The notes beneath the pieces were generated by a model, which did not search any database, was not told the origin of the DNA, and saw nothing but the letters and a program-made list of their open reading frames with translations. Positions 14,988 through 23,193 of a DNA stretch of 42,693 bases are shown piece after piece; within the stretch, counting starts at the first letter, position 1, and each line of letters opens with the position of its first letter. The stretch is taken from IMG/VR virus record IMGVR_UViG_3300025029_000002, positions 1-42,693 of that record. One strand, 5' to 3'. Position numbers and translations under genes: made by a program. Source of the DNA: a virus.

Positions 14988-15008
14988 GGAAACAGTTTTT
15001 TCTGTTCC
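14988..15008. other. Inverted repeat between methyltransferase and gene D
   Basis: GGAAACAG and CTGTTCC flank six T. It lies 41 bases before the methyltransferase start and about 90 bases after the end of gene D. It could be the operator of the restriction-modification operon or a weak terminator of the late operon; the sequence does not decide. Confidence 0.4.
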
Positions 15009-15097
15009 TGTGAGGTGTGTATCGGAAGATGGGCAATCTTACCACTGGAGTAACGTACAGCCCATAACTGGCCAGGTTTTCCTTTCAGGTAGTTTTT

Positions 15098-16102
15098 TTA
15101 GGGGTTGTGAGAGCTGCTTGTTACCTCACACTTCACCCGCGTACCAAGCCCACTGTCATTCAGGCTATGTGTCACCTCCGCCACCAACCAAGCGGTTGCG
15201 TCGATCTGGGGCTTGTAACCGCTAAGCGTTAGCGGCGACTCCGGCAGGATATCTGCCCGCCCCAGTGCCAGCGTTAGCTCAAATTCTGCCAGGCCACGTT
15301 GGATGCGTTGCCATTCAGCGCGGGCGGCGGCTAGGGCGTCGTCTTCCGTGGCGTAGGTGGGGCGTAGCTGTTTGGCGTTGTCGCCGCTGCCTGCGAGTAC
15401 GGTTTTGCGCTCTGCGCCTCTTGTGTCATTCCAGTAGGCTTTGACGCCGCTGTAGGCGTCGCGATCGGTGACGCTGTAGCGGTGCTGGTCGCCGTCGCGG
15501 CGGGTGAGGGTAATGGCGGGCATGGCTTGGCCGCTGGCGGTTAACCCTTCGCCTGCCACGGTAAGCAACATGCGCCCGGCTTTAATGGCGGCAATGGCAT
15601 CGTAACGCTCGCCTAGGCGGGTGAGGAAATTAAGATCCGATTCTTCGGTTTGATCGATGTGGCCAATTCGGATGCCGTTGAGGGCTGCGGCCACCAATGG
15701 CTCTAACTCATTGCGGTCGGCGATGGAGGTAACGATCTCGCCTAGCGTTACGTCATGCCAGCTCTGGGTGCGCTTGCCGGGAAGCTGGCCGCGCATATCC
15801 GCCGAGCGGGCGCGTATGGTGAGCTGATCCGGAGTGCCGCTGTGCTGCACTTCATCTACGGTAAAGAGCCCCTTGTCGATCAGCCCTTCATCCTGCCAGC
15901 CAAAGGCCACCTGCAGCTCGGCGCCGCGTGGAGGAATGGCGAGCTGGCCATCGTGATCGGCAAGGGTGATATCCAGTTGGTCAGCTTCCAGCCCGCGCTG
16001 CTCGCGTAGGGTCAAACTAATCAGGCGGCCGTTAATGCGCGGGGTGATGTCGTTACCATCCAGCGTGATTCGATAGCTTGGCCGGGGGTATCGGGTATTC
16101 AT
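15098..16102 (-). CDS. D: Tail protein gpD (baseplate hub)
   Basis: A 334-residue homologue of P2 gpD, the trimeric hub related to the T4 gp27 and VgrG N-terminal part. Visible family features are the opening YRITLDGNDITPRINGRLISLTL and the central NRNELEPLVAAALNG-like and ESDLNFLTRLGERYDA segments. The ATG overlaps the gpU stop by four bases. It is the last gene of the FI-D late operon; ogr, which follows D in P2, is absent from this position. Confidence 0.92.
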   Translation of the reverse strand: MNTRYPRPSYRITLDGNDITPRINGRLISLTLREQRGLEADQLDITLADHDGQLAIPPRGAELQVAFGWQDEGLIDKGLFTVDEVQHSGTPDQLTIRARSADMRGQLPGKRTQSWHDVTLGEIVTSIADRNELEPLVAAALNGIRIGHIDQTEESDLNFLTRLGERYDAIAAIKAGRMLLTVAGEGLTASGQAMPAITLTRRDGDQHRYSVTDRDAYSGVKAYWNDTRGAERKTVLAGSGDNAKQLRPTYATEDDALAAARAEWQRIQRGLAEFELTLALGRADILPESPLTLSGYKPQIDATAWLVAEVTHSLNDSGLGTRVKCEVTSSSHNP

Positions 16103-16542
16103 ACGTAGCCCCCAGCCAGGCGCGCCACGGCGGGCAGAGCCAGGCGGCCGATCAGATCGGTGCGTTCGTCATCGACGTGCTCGAGCGTCAGTATGAACTC
16201 AATTTTTTCAGCGGCGCCGTCGCGGAAGAAATGAGTGCTGGTTTCTTCCACACGGGTGACTACCCACAAGCCGTATTGGCGGCCGGTGCCTTCGACCAGC
16301 GGCCAGGCGTTGCCCTGGTCGGCCATCTCGCGGATCTCATCAAGGCTAAAGCGGCCGCCGGTGAAGGTGGGCAGCAGGGTGCCAGAAAGATTAATGGTAT
16401 CAGTCCCTTGGCCGATGTACTGATACGCGGGGCGTTCCCCTACGCGAGATTGACTCGCGTGACGCCACTCCGTAATGCGCTTCAGTTCTTGGTAGGGGAC
16501 TGAGCGGGTTTCAAATACGAACATACCTAAGGCCATTAGCAT
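16099..16542 (-). CDS. U: Tail terminator-like protein gpU
   Basis: A 147-residue P2 gpU homologue, starting MLMALGMFVF as in P2 and containing GTLLPTFTGGRFSLDEIREMADQG and WPLVEGTGRQYGLWVV. It completes the tail tube end. In P2 U directly follows T; here a plus-strand accessory gene of about 480 bases separates them, and its ATG overlaps this start by two bases on the opposite strand. Confidence 0.92.
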   Translation of the reverse strand: MLMALGMFVFETRSVPYQELKRITEWRHASQSRVGERPAYQYIGQGTDTINLSGTLLPTFTGGRFSLDEIREMADQGNAWPLVEGTGRQYGLWVVTRVEETSTHFFRDGAAEKIEFILTLEHVDDERTDLIGRLALPAVARLAGGYV

Positions 16543-17143
16543 GATTAATTATCCTTCTGAAAGAACGCAGACATATTTGTTTCTTGGTTTTTTTCTATTT
16601 TTCTCGGTTGTAGTCTGTATTTTTTTTTGGTTCTCAAGTGTACGAATAGAACGTATGGTTGTATTAAATACTTTCAGCTTCATGAATAAAGTTGACTCTT
16701 CCGGTTTTCTGATATTTGCAGGCATTGCTTCCGGAATAATTTATACAAAAACGTCTTTGATTTTTTATAGAAATATTGCTTTCTTGAGTGGTTTTTTTTA
16801 TGCCATTTCGCAATCTGCAATTGCAGCAATAGAAGTTCCAGCCGAAACGTATTTTTATCCAAATTTTGGACAAATAATGTTGTTGATTGCAGTTCTTATA
16901 TTTGGATTTGCTTTTGTATTATTTTCTTTGCTAGCTATGGCGGCATATGAACATGAATTAAAAAATGGCCATTCAAATGATTCGGAAAAAAATGGCCTAG
17001 ATCCCAGTCGTTCGGCTACGAGTGTTAATCTAAATCTCTCAATGAAGAACGATGCCTTGCAGCCCTCTCACGATCCCTCCGGTCTAACTCTCGACTTACG
17101 ATATTCGCAATCTGATGCGCATCGCTCCCCGGAGCGGCGTTAA
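16541..17143 (+). CDS. Accessory membrane protein inserted between T and U
   Basis: A 200-residue protein with four predicted membrane segments at about 12-31, 55-75, 80-99 and 113-138, then a hydrophilic tail. The DNA from 16545 to about 17000 is far more AT-rich than the tail genes around it, and the gene runs opposite to the late operon. From about residue 160 the frame reads antisense through the last 119 bases of gene T, so the tail was probably acquired by loss of an original stop. No family recognised; a lysogenic-conversion or superinfection-exclusion role is plausible for a membrane moron but unproven. Only a weak TAAGG lies upstream. Confidence 0.6.
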   Translation: MINYPSERTQTYLFLGFFLFFSVVVCIFFWFSSVRIERMVVLNTFSFMNKVDSSGFLIFAGIASGIIYTKTSLIFYRNIAFLSGFFYAISQSAIAAIEVPAETYFYPNFGQIMLLIAVLIFGFAFVLFSLLAMAAYEHELKNGHSNDSEKNGLDPSRSATSVNLNLSMKNDALQPSHDPSGLTLDLRYSQSDAHRSPERR

Positions 17144-19595
17144 TCGTGATGTGGTAGTGATTGCTTGAATTATCGATATGCTGAACCGATGCCTGGCTGC
17201 TCAACGGCGGCCGGTTATCAAACTGGATGGGCGCTTGCTGCTCGATACTCGGAATCGCTGCAGCGGGCAGGGTAGCGGCGCCCAGTGCCAGCCCGGCCCC
17301 GGCACGGGTGACGCGGCGGGCGATCTCTTGAATGCGTTTGGCGGGTTCGTCCCGCTGGGCGTCCAGCCCTTTGTTTAGGCCATCCACCGTGTAGCCCCCC
17401 AACTGCGTAAACACCCGGGAGGGGCTGTTGATATCCAGCACGTTGGAGAACCAGCTTTTTACGCTAACGGCCATATCGGTGACGCGGCTGCGCAGTTCGC
17501 CCAGTTTGCCGGTTAGTCCGCCAATGATGCCCTCCACAATGGAACTGCCCAGCGAACTGAACTGCTCGGGGATCTCGACACCCAGCGCAGAAAGCGCGGT
17601 GGTGATGCCCCTGTACAACAGTCCGAGCGGTGACCAGTTCATGAGCAGCTGGGCCACACCGCTTATGCCGTTATTGAACGCGTCCTTCACCTGCTGCCAC
17701 AGCCCCTGGAAAAAGGCTTTGATCGGTTCCCAGTGGCGGTAGATCAGGTAGGCCGCGGCGGCGATCGCGGCGATGGCTACGCCAATGGGGTTGGCGAGCA
17801 GGAACATCGATACCGTGCGAAACACACCGCCCAGCCATAGGAACGCTTTGCCCGCCATTAGGATCTGCGGGCCGACCAACGCCATGCCGTAGCGCACCAT
17901 GGCGATGGGGCCAAGGATGGAGGCGAGCATCAGTGTTAGTGCGCCGCCCGCGGTGACCAGCACGGCCAGAATGGCCGCCACCTTGGTGATGGTACCGGCG
18001 AGTTTAGGGTTTTCATTGATCCAGCGGCCCACGCCTCGAGTAATGGCGGTCACGTTCTGGATGAGATCGCGCAGCGGGCCGTTGTTGGTCTCGGTGATGG
18101 AGATGCCTACTTCATCCCAGGCGCTGCTGAGCGATTTGAGGTCGCCGCCGATGTTATCCGCCATGGTTTTGGCCACACGGGCGTTTTCGCCAGCGGCGTT
18201 GGAAAGGATCTCGACAAACTGCTCGATGCCCGCGCTGCCTTGCTGGGCGATCAGTTCCGCCATGCCAGCGCCGGGTTCTTCGCCGAAGATGTCTTTTAAG
18301 TAGGCGGCGCGGTCGGCGTTGCCCATCTCCTCGGTGGCACGGGCCACATCAGTGAGAATGCGGGGAATATCGCGCAGGTTGCCTTGGGCATCCTTGGCAT
18401 TGACGCCTAGATCTGCCAGCGCCCCGGCGGCGGCTCCGGTGGGGGCGGCCAAGCGGGTGACCATGGCGCGTAAGGTGGTGCCTGCCTGGCTGCCTTGAAT
18501 ACCTACGTTGCCCAGCAGCCCGGCCATGGCGGCGGATTGCTCCAGCGACATATTCATCGCCCGCGCTTGCGGGGCGACGTACTTCATGGATTCGCCGAGC
18601 ATTTCCAGATCGACGTTGGCCCGCGTGGTGGTGGCGGTGAGTACATCGCCCACGCGGCCCATCTCGGCGGGGTCTAGACCGAAGCCGGAGAGAATGTTGG
18701 AGGAGATATCCGCCGTGCGGCCGAGATCGGTACGGTTGGCCAGTGCCAGGTTGAGCATATCCTGCATGGCGGCTTGAATGGCATCCGGATCAAAGCCTGC
18801 CATGGCCAGGTAGCCTTGGGCATCGGCGGATTGCCCGGCACTAAAGGCGGTGGTGGCTCCTAGCTCTCGCGCTTGCTGCTTAAGGGCCTTGAAGCGTTCG
18901 TCGTCGGCTTCCATGCGGGTGAGCGCCTGCACCCGAGACATCGACTCGCCGTATTCCACACCGGGGGCCAGCAGCCGTGCCCCGGCGTAAAGCGCGGCAC
19001 CACCACTGGCGGCCATGCCCGCACCGGTACCGGCCATGTTGTTGCGCATGCTCATGGCGCGGTCGTATCGGCCACGGGCTTGGGCAGCGTTGCGCTGCTG
19101 TTCGGCTAACCGCTTTAATCGGTGCCGCTGCTCATCCACGGCGGTGTTGGCCTGCTGTATCTCGCTGGCCAGCCGTCGTTGATCGCGGGAGAGGTGTTCG
19201 GTGCTGACGCCGTTATTTTTCAGCGAGGTACGCAACCGCTGCAGCTGCTGGCGTTCTTCATCGTAGCGTTGGGTCAACCGGCGGGCCTGGGCGATGGCCT
19301 TTTTGCGCTCGGCGGCCAGGGCGGCGGTGTCGCCCTGGTTGGTTTGCATCTGCTGGGAGAGGCGGCGGATGCGTTCTTGCTGCTCACGCAGGGCGGTGGT
19401 GGTGTCGGTGGATCGACGGGTTAGGGTGCGAAAGGAACTGACGTCTTTCTGGGTGGCCTGCAGTTGCTTTAAGCGCTCGCGGTTTTCGCGCATGGCTTGA
19501 GACGCGCCCTGGGAGGCGCGATCAATCGCCCGGAGCGGGCGGGTGGCCCGATCGACGGCGTTGAGAATGACCTCAAGCTTTAGATTACGCGCCAC
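17025..19595 (-). CDS. T: Tape measure protein gpT
   Basis: An 856-residue tail length ruler. Residues 20-185 are heptad-rich coiled coil (RQAMRENRERLKQLQ-like repeats), residues about 190-520 are the TP901/P2-type tape measure core (GATTAFSAGQSADAQGYLAMAGF), and residues 535-625 contain hydrophobic helices such as AAILAVLVTAGGALTLML. The C-terminal HYHITINAAPGSDAHQIANIV motif is typical of P2-like T proteins. The start is GTG, overlapping the end of the E+E' frame by 11 bases. Confidence 0.93.
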   Translation of the reverse strand: MARNLKLEVILNAVDRATRPLRAIDRASQGASQAMRENRERLKQLQATQKDVSSFRTLTRRSTDTTTALREQQERIRRLSQQMQTNQGDTAALAAERKKAIAQARRLTQRYDEERQQLQRLRTSLKNNGVSTEHLSRDQRRLASEIQQANTAVDEQRHRLKRLAEQQRNAAQARGRYDRAMSMRNNMAGTGAGMAASGGAALYAGARLLAPGVEYGESMSRVQALTRMEADDERFKALKQQARELGATTAFSAGQSADAQGYLAMAGFDPDAIQAAMQDMLNLALANRTDLGRTADISSNILSGFGLDPAEMGRVGDVLTATTTRANVDLEMLGESMKYVAPQARAMNMSLEQSAAMAGLLGNVGIQGSQAGTTLRAMVTRLAAPTGAAAGALADLGVNAKDAQGNLRDIPRILTDVARATEEMGNADRAAYLKDIFGEEPGAGMAELIAQQGSAGIEQFVEILSNAAGENARVAKTMADNIGGDLKSLSSAWDEVGISITETNNGPLRDLIQNVTAITRGVGRWINENPKLAGTITKVAAILAVLVTAGGALTLMLASILGPIAMVRYGMALVGPQILMAGKAFLWLGGVFRTVSMFLLANPIGVAIAAIAAAAYLIYRHWEPIKAFFQGLWQQVKDAFNNGISGVAQLLMNWSPLGLLYRGITTALSALGVEIPEQFSSLGSSIVEGIIGGLTGKLGELRSRVTDMAVSVKSWFSNVLDINSPSRVFTQLGGYTVDGLNKGLDAQRDEPAKRIQEIARRVTRAGAGLALGAATLPAAAIPSIEQQAPIQFDNRPPLSSQASVQHIDNSSNHYHITINAAPGSDAHQIANIVSRELDRRDRERAARHRSSLRDLD

Positions 19596-20054
19596 GCTGG
19601 CTCCTGCTTTCCGTGGGTGTGCTGCGCTTTCGCGCCCGTTCCCGCCACTCCATTAGCTCCCGCAGGCTGAAGTCGGCGCAGTCTTCCGGCGACCAGTGGA
19701 AGACGATGGCGAGATCCGCCATCGCATCTTCCACACAGCCAGGTAGGTTTATTCGCTCTCGCCCTTGGCCCGCTTCGTCAGCAAAAAACCGGCGATTTCA
19801 CCACCGCACTGGACCAGGTCGGCCGGGTCCATCTGACGGACTTCGGTCGCGGTGAGTGAAGGGTTGGAGAGGCGTGGGATCAGAGTGATCAGGGCGTCGG
19901 TCTGCATCTGCAGCACATCGGCCAGTGAGATGCCGCGCAGCTCCCCGGATTTAGGCTTGCGCAGGGTGATGGTGTCGATGGTTTGCTCACCGCGTTTGAT
20001 GGGTTCGTCCAGCTCGATCGGGTCGGTCACGATGGCGGTATTGGCTTTGGTCAT
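19585..20054 (-). CDS. E+E': Tail chaperone E+E' fusion made by -1 frameshift
   Basis: Gene E alone ends at 19749; a -1 slip at TTTTTTG (19788-19782) continues in the overlapping frame without stops to 19585. The extension reads ADEAGQGRERINLPGCVEDA and then MADLAIVFHWSPEDC, a clear GpE' domain. P2 and relatives use exactly this slippage to make E and E+E', the tail assembly chaperones analogous to lambda G and GT. The segment from the internal ATG at 19722 corresponds to what is often annotated as a separate small GpE family gene. Confidence 0.85.
19749..20054 (-). CDS. E: Tail assembly chaperone gpE
   Basis: A 101-residue unshifted product starting MTKANTAIVTDPIELDEPI, with the P2 gpE/phage tail assembly chaperone pattern TITLRKPKSGELRGISLADVLQM. 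It is located between the tail tube FII and tape measure T, as in all P2-like phages. It acts during tail assembly and is not part of the virion. Confidence 0.9.
   Translation of the reverse strand: MTKANTAIVTDPIELDEPIKRGEQTIDTITLRKPKSGELRGISLADVLQMQTDALITLIPRLSNPSLTATEVRQMDPADLVQCGGEIAGFLLTKRAKGESE
19782..19788 (-). promoter_or_regulatory. Slippery heptamer TTTTTTG for -1 frameshift
   Basis: In the frame of E this reads T TTT TTG, the same heptamer as P2 gene E. The -1 frame opens into the GpE' coding sequence. Confidence 0.85.
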
Positions 20055-20096
20055 GATGGTGTCCTGGTGTGTGTGGGTCAGAAAAAAGGGGGGCTG

Positions 20097-20609
20097 TTAA
20101 ATACCTAGGCGCTGGCGGCGGCCGGCGAGGCGATCGACGCCGTTGACCTTGAACACGCCGTTCACCAGGTCGATCTCGATTTTCTCGACGCCGTCGATGG
20201 TGAGCTTGTAGTAGCTGAGCGTACTGGTGACCTGGTGCTCGGTGTTTTCACCGGATTGGGCATCGCCCATATCGATTTCGGTGTGGCGGCCGCGCATGAC
20301 GACTTCGACGGCGGAGGCGTCTTCGATATCGTCGCGCTCGTAGCTGCCGGTCATGCGTAGCATGTCTGCATCGATGCGGGCGGTGCCGAAGTTATCGAAC
20401 AGGCTTTCAACCAGCCCGCCGACCGTCCACTGCACGGTGAGCAGGCCGTCCTGGCCTAAATCGATACCGACGGAGCCATCCATACCACCGCCGCGCCACT
20501 CTTCGATTTTGCGGGTGAGGGTGGGCAAGGTGATCGACTGGACGATGCCCTGCCAGCTTTCGCCGTTGCTGAACAGGTTGAGGTCTTTGAGCTTTTTGGG
20601 GAGTGCCAT
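20097..20609 (-). CDS. FII: Major tail tube protein gpFII
   Basis: A 170-residue P2 FII homologue forming the inner tube of the contractile tail. It starts MALPKKLKDLNLFSNGESW and contains the family patch ARIDADMLRMTGSYERDD and a C-terminal GVFKVNGVDRLAGRRQRLGI. It follows FI by 20 bases in the late operon. Confidence 0.94.
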   Translation of the reverse strand: MALPKKLKDLNLFSNGESWQGIVQSITLPTLTRKIEEWRGGGMDGSVGIDLGQDGLLTVQWTVGGLVESLFDNFGTARIDADMLRMTGSYERDDIEDASAVEVVMRGRHTEIDMGDAQSGENTEHQVTSTLSYYKLTIDGVEKIEIDLVNGVFKVNGVDRLAGRRQRLGI

Positions 20610-20629
20610 GGAGTCTCTCGCTAATCAGT

Positions 20630-21814
20630 TCAGGCGGTGGCCGCGACGCGCTCGGCGAAGTCAGCCAGGTAGGTGTCGGTAATGCGTTGCTGGAAACCGA
20701 GATCCTCCAGCGGCGGTACCGGCGTGTAGTCGTAGTCGATACGGAGCTTGCCGGCCTTAAGGGAGGTCTGGGTGTTGAGCTCTTCGTTCAGCCAGGCGCT
20801 GCCATCGACAATCAGCCCCAGGGTTTTCAGCTCGCGGAACTTGGCGTTAAGGCCTTCGATGATGTCCCGAGCCAGTGAGGCGTGCAGGGGCAGATCCACC
20901 GCCCAGAGGTGCGCTTCGGCCACGGTGTCGGCGAGGATCTGGGCGGTGCGGGTGTAGTTCTCGAACGGGAAAAGGCTTTCCGGCCCGGCGCATGTGCGCG
21001 AGCCCCAGAAGCGGTAACCGCTTTGGTTGACCAGAGTGGTGACATCGGCGGCGTTGAGCAGGCCCGCATCGGTATTCGGCGACTGCAGATCCCAGAACAC
21101 GTCTTTATTGATTCCGGTGACGCCGTTCACTACTACGTTACTCAGGGTTTTGTGCCAGCCCACGGTTTGGTCCAGCTTGGCGCGCAGGCCCAGGGCGATG
21201 GCCACGGGGCTGATATCGACCGTGTCAGCGTCGTCGGTATCAAACGCCTGCCACTGGGGCCAGATCGGCATTAGCTCACGTGCGCCGAATTCATCGCGGT
21301 AGGCAATCACCTCGGAAACCGTTTCACAGCCGTGGGCATAGAAGTAGCCAAAGGCGCGGAGCTTCTGGAGTACCGATACCATGGCGGTGACCACCGGCTG
21401 GGTATCCAGATTCGGCACACCGATAATGCGCGGCGTGACGCCTAGCTTCTGCTTGGCGGTCAGCAGCGCCTGCAGCCCGGTGCGCTGGCCTAGCTCGGTG
21501 GTGGTGCCAATCACGTTAGCGGTGGTTTCTTCCTCGGTTTCGCCTTCGGCCACGCGCACCACGACGATGATGGGCTTTGCCTGCTGGCTGATGGAGGTGA
21601 AGGTGTTTTTCAGCGTGCCTTGAGTGCCCGCTTTGCCAATGGCAGTGTCCACATTGGTGACTAGGGCGGGCTGGTTCAGGGGGAAGGTGGTGGCATCCGC
21701 GTCTGATGCGGTGCAGACCACGCCAATCACCGCCGTGGAGACGGTGCGGATAGTACGCGTGTCGTCGTTGACTTCCGCAACGCGCACGCCGTGGTGATGT
21801 TGATCGAGTGCCAT
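20630..21814 (-). CDS. FI: Tail sheath protein gpFI
   Basis: A 394-residue contractile sheath protein, close to P2 FI in length. Family features include HHHGVRVAEVNDDTRTI at the N-terminus, the PRIIGVPNLDTQPV region, and the C-terminal VDLPLHASLARDIIEGLNAK and YDYTPVPPLEDLGF segments. It is the first gene of the FI-D operon and lies 76 bases downstream of a late-promoter dyad. Confidence 0.95.
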   Translation of the reverse strand: MALDQHHHGVRVAEVNDDTRTIRTVSTAVIGVVCTASDADATTFPLNQPALVTNVDTAIGKAGTQGTLKNTFTSISQQAKPIIVVVRVAEGETEEETTANVIGTTTELGQRTGLQALLTAKQKLGVTPRIIGVPNLDTQPVVTAMVSVLQKLRAFGYFYAHGCETVSEVIAYRDEFGARELMPIWPQWQAFDTDDADTVDISPVAIALGLRAKLDQTVGWHKTLSNVVVNGVTGINKDVFWDLQSPNTDAGLLNAADVTTLVNQSGYRFWGSRTCAGPESLFPFENYTRTAQILADTVAEAHLWAVDLPLHASLARDIIEGLNAKFRELKTLGLIVDGSAWLNEELNTQTSLKAGKLRIDYDYTPVPPLEDLGFQQRITDTYLADFAERVAATA

Positions 21815-21889
21815 GGTGGCTCCTGCGCAGGTATCTATAGTTAACGCAGGTATCGTGCGGGGGCTTGGGGGAGGGTGGTAGCGGTGCTG

Positions 21890-21913
21890 GGTGTAAGTGG
21901 GGCGGTTTACACC
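21890..21913. promoter_or_regulatory. Late activator site, PF type
   Basis: A 24-bp imperfect dyad beginning GGTGTAAGTGG and ending GGTTTACACC. Near-identical sites lie before V and O/P. It is upstream of FI in the same place as the P2 PF promoter, so it is probably bound by the Ogr-like protein. Confidence 0.8.
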
Positions 21914-22022
21914 TTTTATGGAAGTTGCTTCGCTACTTGAGATAATATGTGTAATGACGAGGCAGGATAAGTCACCTGTAAGTCATTTACTTCCGTTTAA
22001 CAAAGTCGTTAAAGGAGCTGTC

Positions 22023-22295
22023 ATGTTGAATAGCACAAGTAAGTTCGAAGTAGTTGAAGTGATTTATAAAAGGCCTAAAAGTCCCATAGAGGGATTCGCG
22101 ATTGCCACTGGGTATTGGGAAGGCCAACGAGACAGACTGGCGACAGCTTGTCGTTGGTATAACGACGGTATCGGCTACCCTCAAACCTTTGGAAAACCTC
22201 AATGGATGCTATTACCGGTGGATGCGTTCAGTGTTGATGATCTGCTCAAGCTGCCTGAGCATCGTACTGCAGAGGTTAGATTCTCTCAGCCGTGA
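22023..22295 (+). CDS. Small hypothetical accessory protein
   Basis: A 90-residue protein starting MLNSTSKFEVVEVIYKRP, with aromatic-rich middle GYWEGQRDRLATACRWYNDG and an acidic C-terminus. AAAGGAG lies seven bases before ATG 22023, which I prefer to longer in-frame starts. A good intrinsic terminator follows. It lies on the strand opposite to the tail genes in the G-FI gap, where P2 carries the lysogenic-conversion gene Z/fun. No family recognised. Confidence 0.6.
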   Translation: MLNSTSKFEVVEVIYKRPKSPIEGFAIATGYWEGQRDRLATACRWYNDGIGYPQTFGKPQWMLLPVDAFSVDDLLKLPEHRTAEVRFSQP

Positions 22296-22321
22296 TCGTA
22301 GGATGAACTGGTTATAGATTG

Positions 22322-22350
22322 AAGAGCCCGCCATCATGACGGGCTCTTTT
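22322..22350 (+). terminator. Intrinsic terminator
   Basis: AAGAGCCCG pairs with CGGGCTCTT around a nine-base loop and runs into TTTTCG. It ends the small accessory gene at 22295. Confidence 0.8.
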
Positions 22351-22540
22351 CGTTGGGTTTGGCCTAGACTCGGGTGGTCGATAGCGGTTTAGCTGATCAA
22401 TCGTTTCCTTGGTTGCAACCTCTGCGGCTTCGATCGTCTCGGCCTGACGCACCGCCGCTTTACCCCCCCCAGGCGAAGCTGACGCATCTCGCGTAAGGCG
22501 GTTTTGCAAGTTTCGGCATCGACGGCAAACTTTGAGCTAG
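22340..22540 (-). pseudogene. Remnant of a leftward coding sequence, frameshifted at a G run
   Basis: On the minus strand, codons reading FAVDAETCKTALREMRQLRL end at an eight-G run (22466-22473 as C on the plus strand); after a shift the next frame reads AAVRQAETIEAAEVATKETI and continues to a stop at 22312. Neither part has a plausible start. This looks like the decayed 3' end of a gene, left beside the accessory genes. The family is not recognisable. Confidence 0.4.
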
Positions 22541-22569
22541 CCTAATAAAAAATACTTGGGAGGTTTGTG

Positions 22570-23163
22570 ATGAGTGAAACAGAGCTGCTGCTAAAAAGCT
22601 TCGGTGTAGCATATCGCGGCTATATGGCGTGGAAGTTTGAACGGCTACTCCAGAAAGCAGAAACGCATGGTATAACCGAAGAAGAGCTTTGCAGCAGCGA
22701 TCATCGCTTTGCACTGTTCATGCGAGTGGGAAGAGCCTTTGAAATTTGTTCAGAACGGGAAGTGGTCGACTATATTGCCGATGCTATGATTGGCAGTATT
22801 CAATGTGGTGATGCCGATGAACGGCCTGATTTTGCACAGATGGCGGTCTCTTCTTTGACAGGTGTAACTAAGATAGAACTTCGCATTATTGTCTTAATGC
22901 ATCAAAAAATCGTATACCAACTTGAAAAATACGAAATCAAAGATGGCGAAAAGTTATCTGAGTTTTATCAGTTTGCTAGTCAGCAGTTGAAGATTGAAAT
23001 TACATTGCTAAACGCTATTGTAAGTGGCTTGTCGCGTACAGGCTTGATAACCCCCCCTGCCAGTGGTTTTGGTGCGGTAATCGCTAATGATACATGCCGA
23101 CTGACACCTTTAGCACGAGAGCTTTTTAGATATATAGACCGCAGTAAAAGGCTGACAAGTTAA
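22570..23163 (+). CDS. Hypothetical accessory protein with winged-helix-like C-terminus
   Basis: A 197-residue protein, AT-richer than the tail genes, with a strong GGGAGG site six bases before ATG 22570. The first ~150 residues are helical. The last 50 (NAIVSGLSRTGLITPPASG then CRLTPLARELFRYID) look like the helix-wing-LTxxG end of winged-helix domains. No named family. Together with the gene at 22023 it occupies the G-FI interval, a known accessory site in P2 (Z/fun), so an exclusion or conversion function is possible. Confidence 0.6.
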   Translation: MSETELLLKSFGVAYRGYMAWKFERLLQKAETHGITEEELCSSDHRFALFMRVGRAFEICSEREVVDYIADAMIGSIQCGDADERPDFAQMAVSSLTGVTKIELRIIVLMHQKIVYQLEKYEIKDGEKLSEFYQFASQQLKIEITLLNAIVSGLSRTGLITPPASGFGAVIANDTCRLTPLARELFRYIDRSKRLTS

Positions 23164-23164
23164 C

Positions 23165-23182
23165 GCCCGCTAACTAGCGGGC
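23165..23182. terminator. Hairpin between converging genes
   Basis: GCCCGCTA and TAGCGGGC form a perfect 8-bp inverted repeat right after the stop of the accessory gene and before the end of gene G. There is no clear T run on either side, so termination is only likely. Confidence 0.45.
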
Positions 23183-23193
23183 TGCCTACTCGT

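Noticed and set aside
14988-15008. Possible third LexA box (ACAG-N6-CTGT)
   Set aside because: The half-sites face the wrong way for LexA (CTGT...ACAG is needed); kept only as an unassigned inverted repeat.
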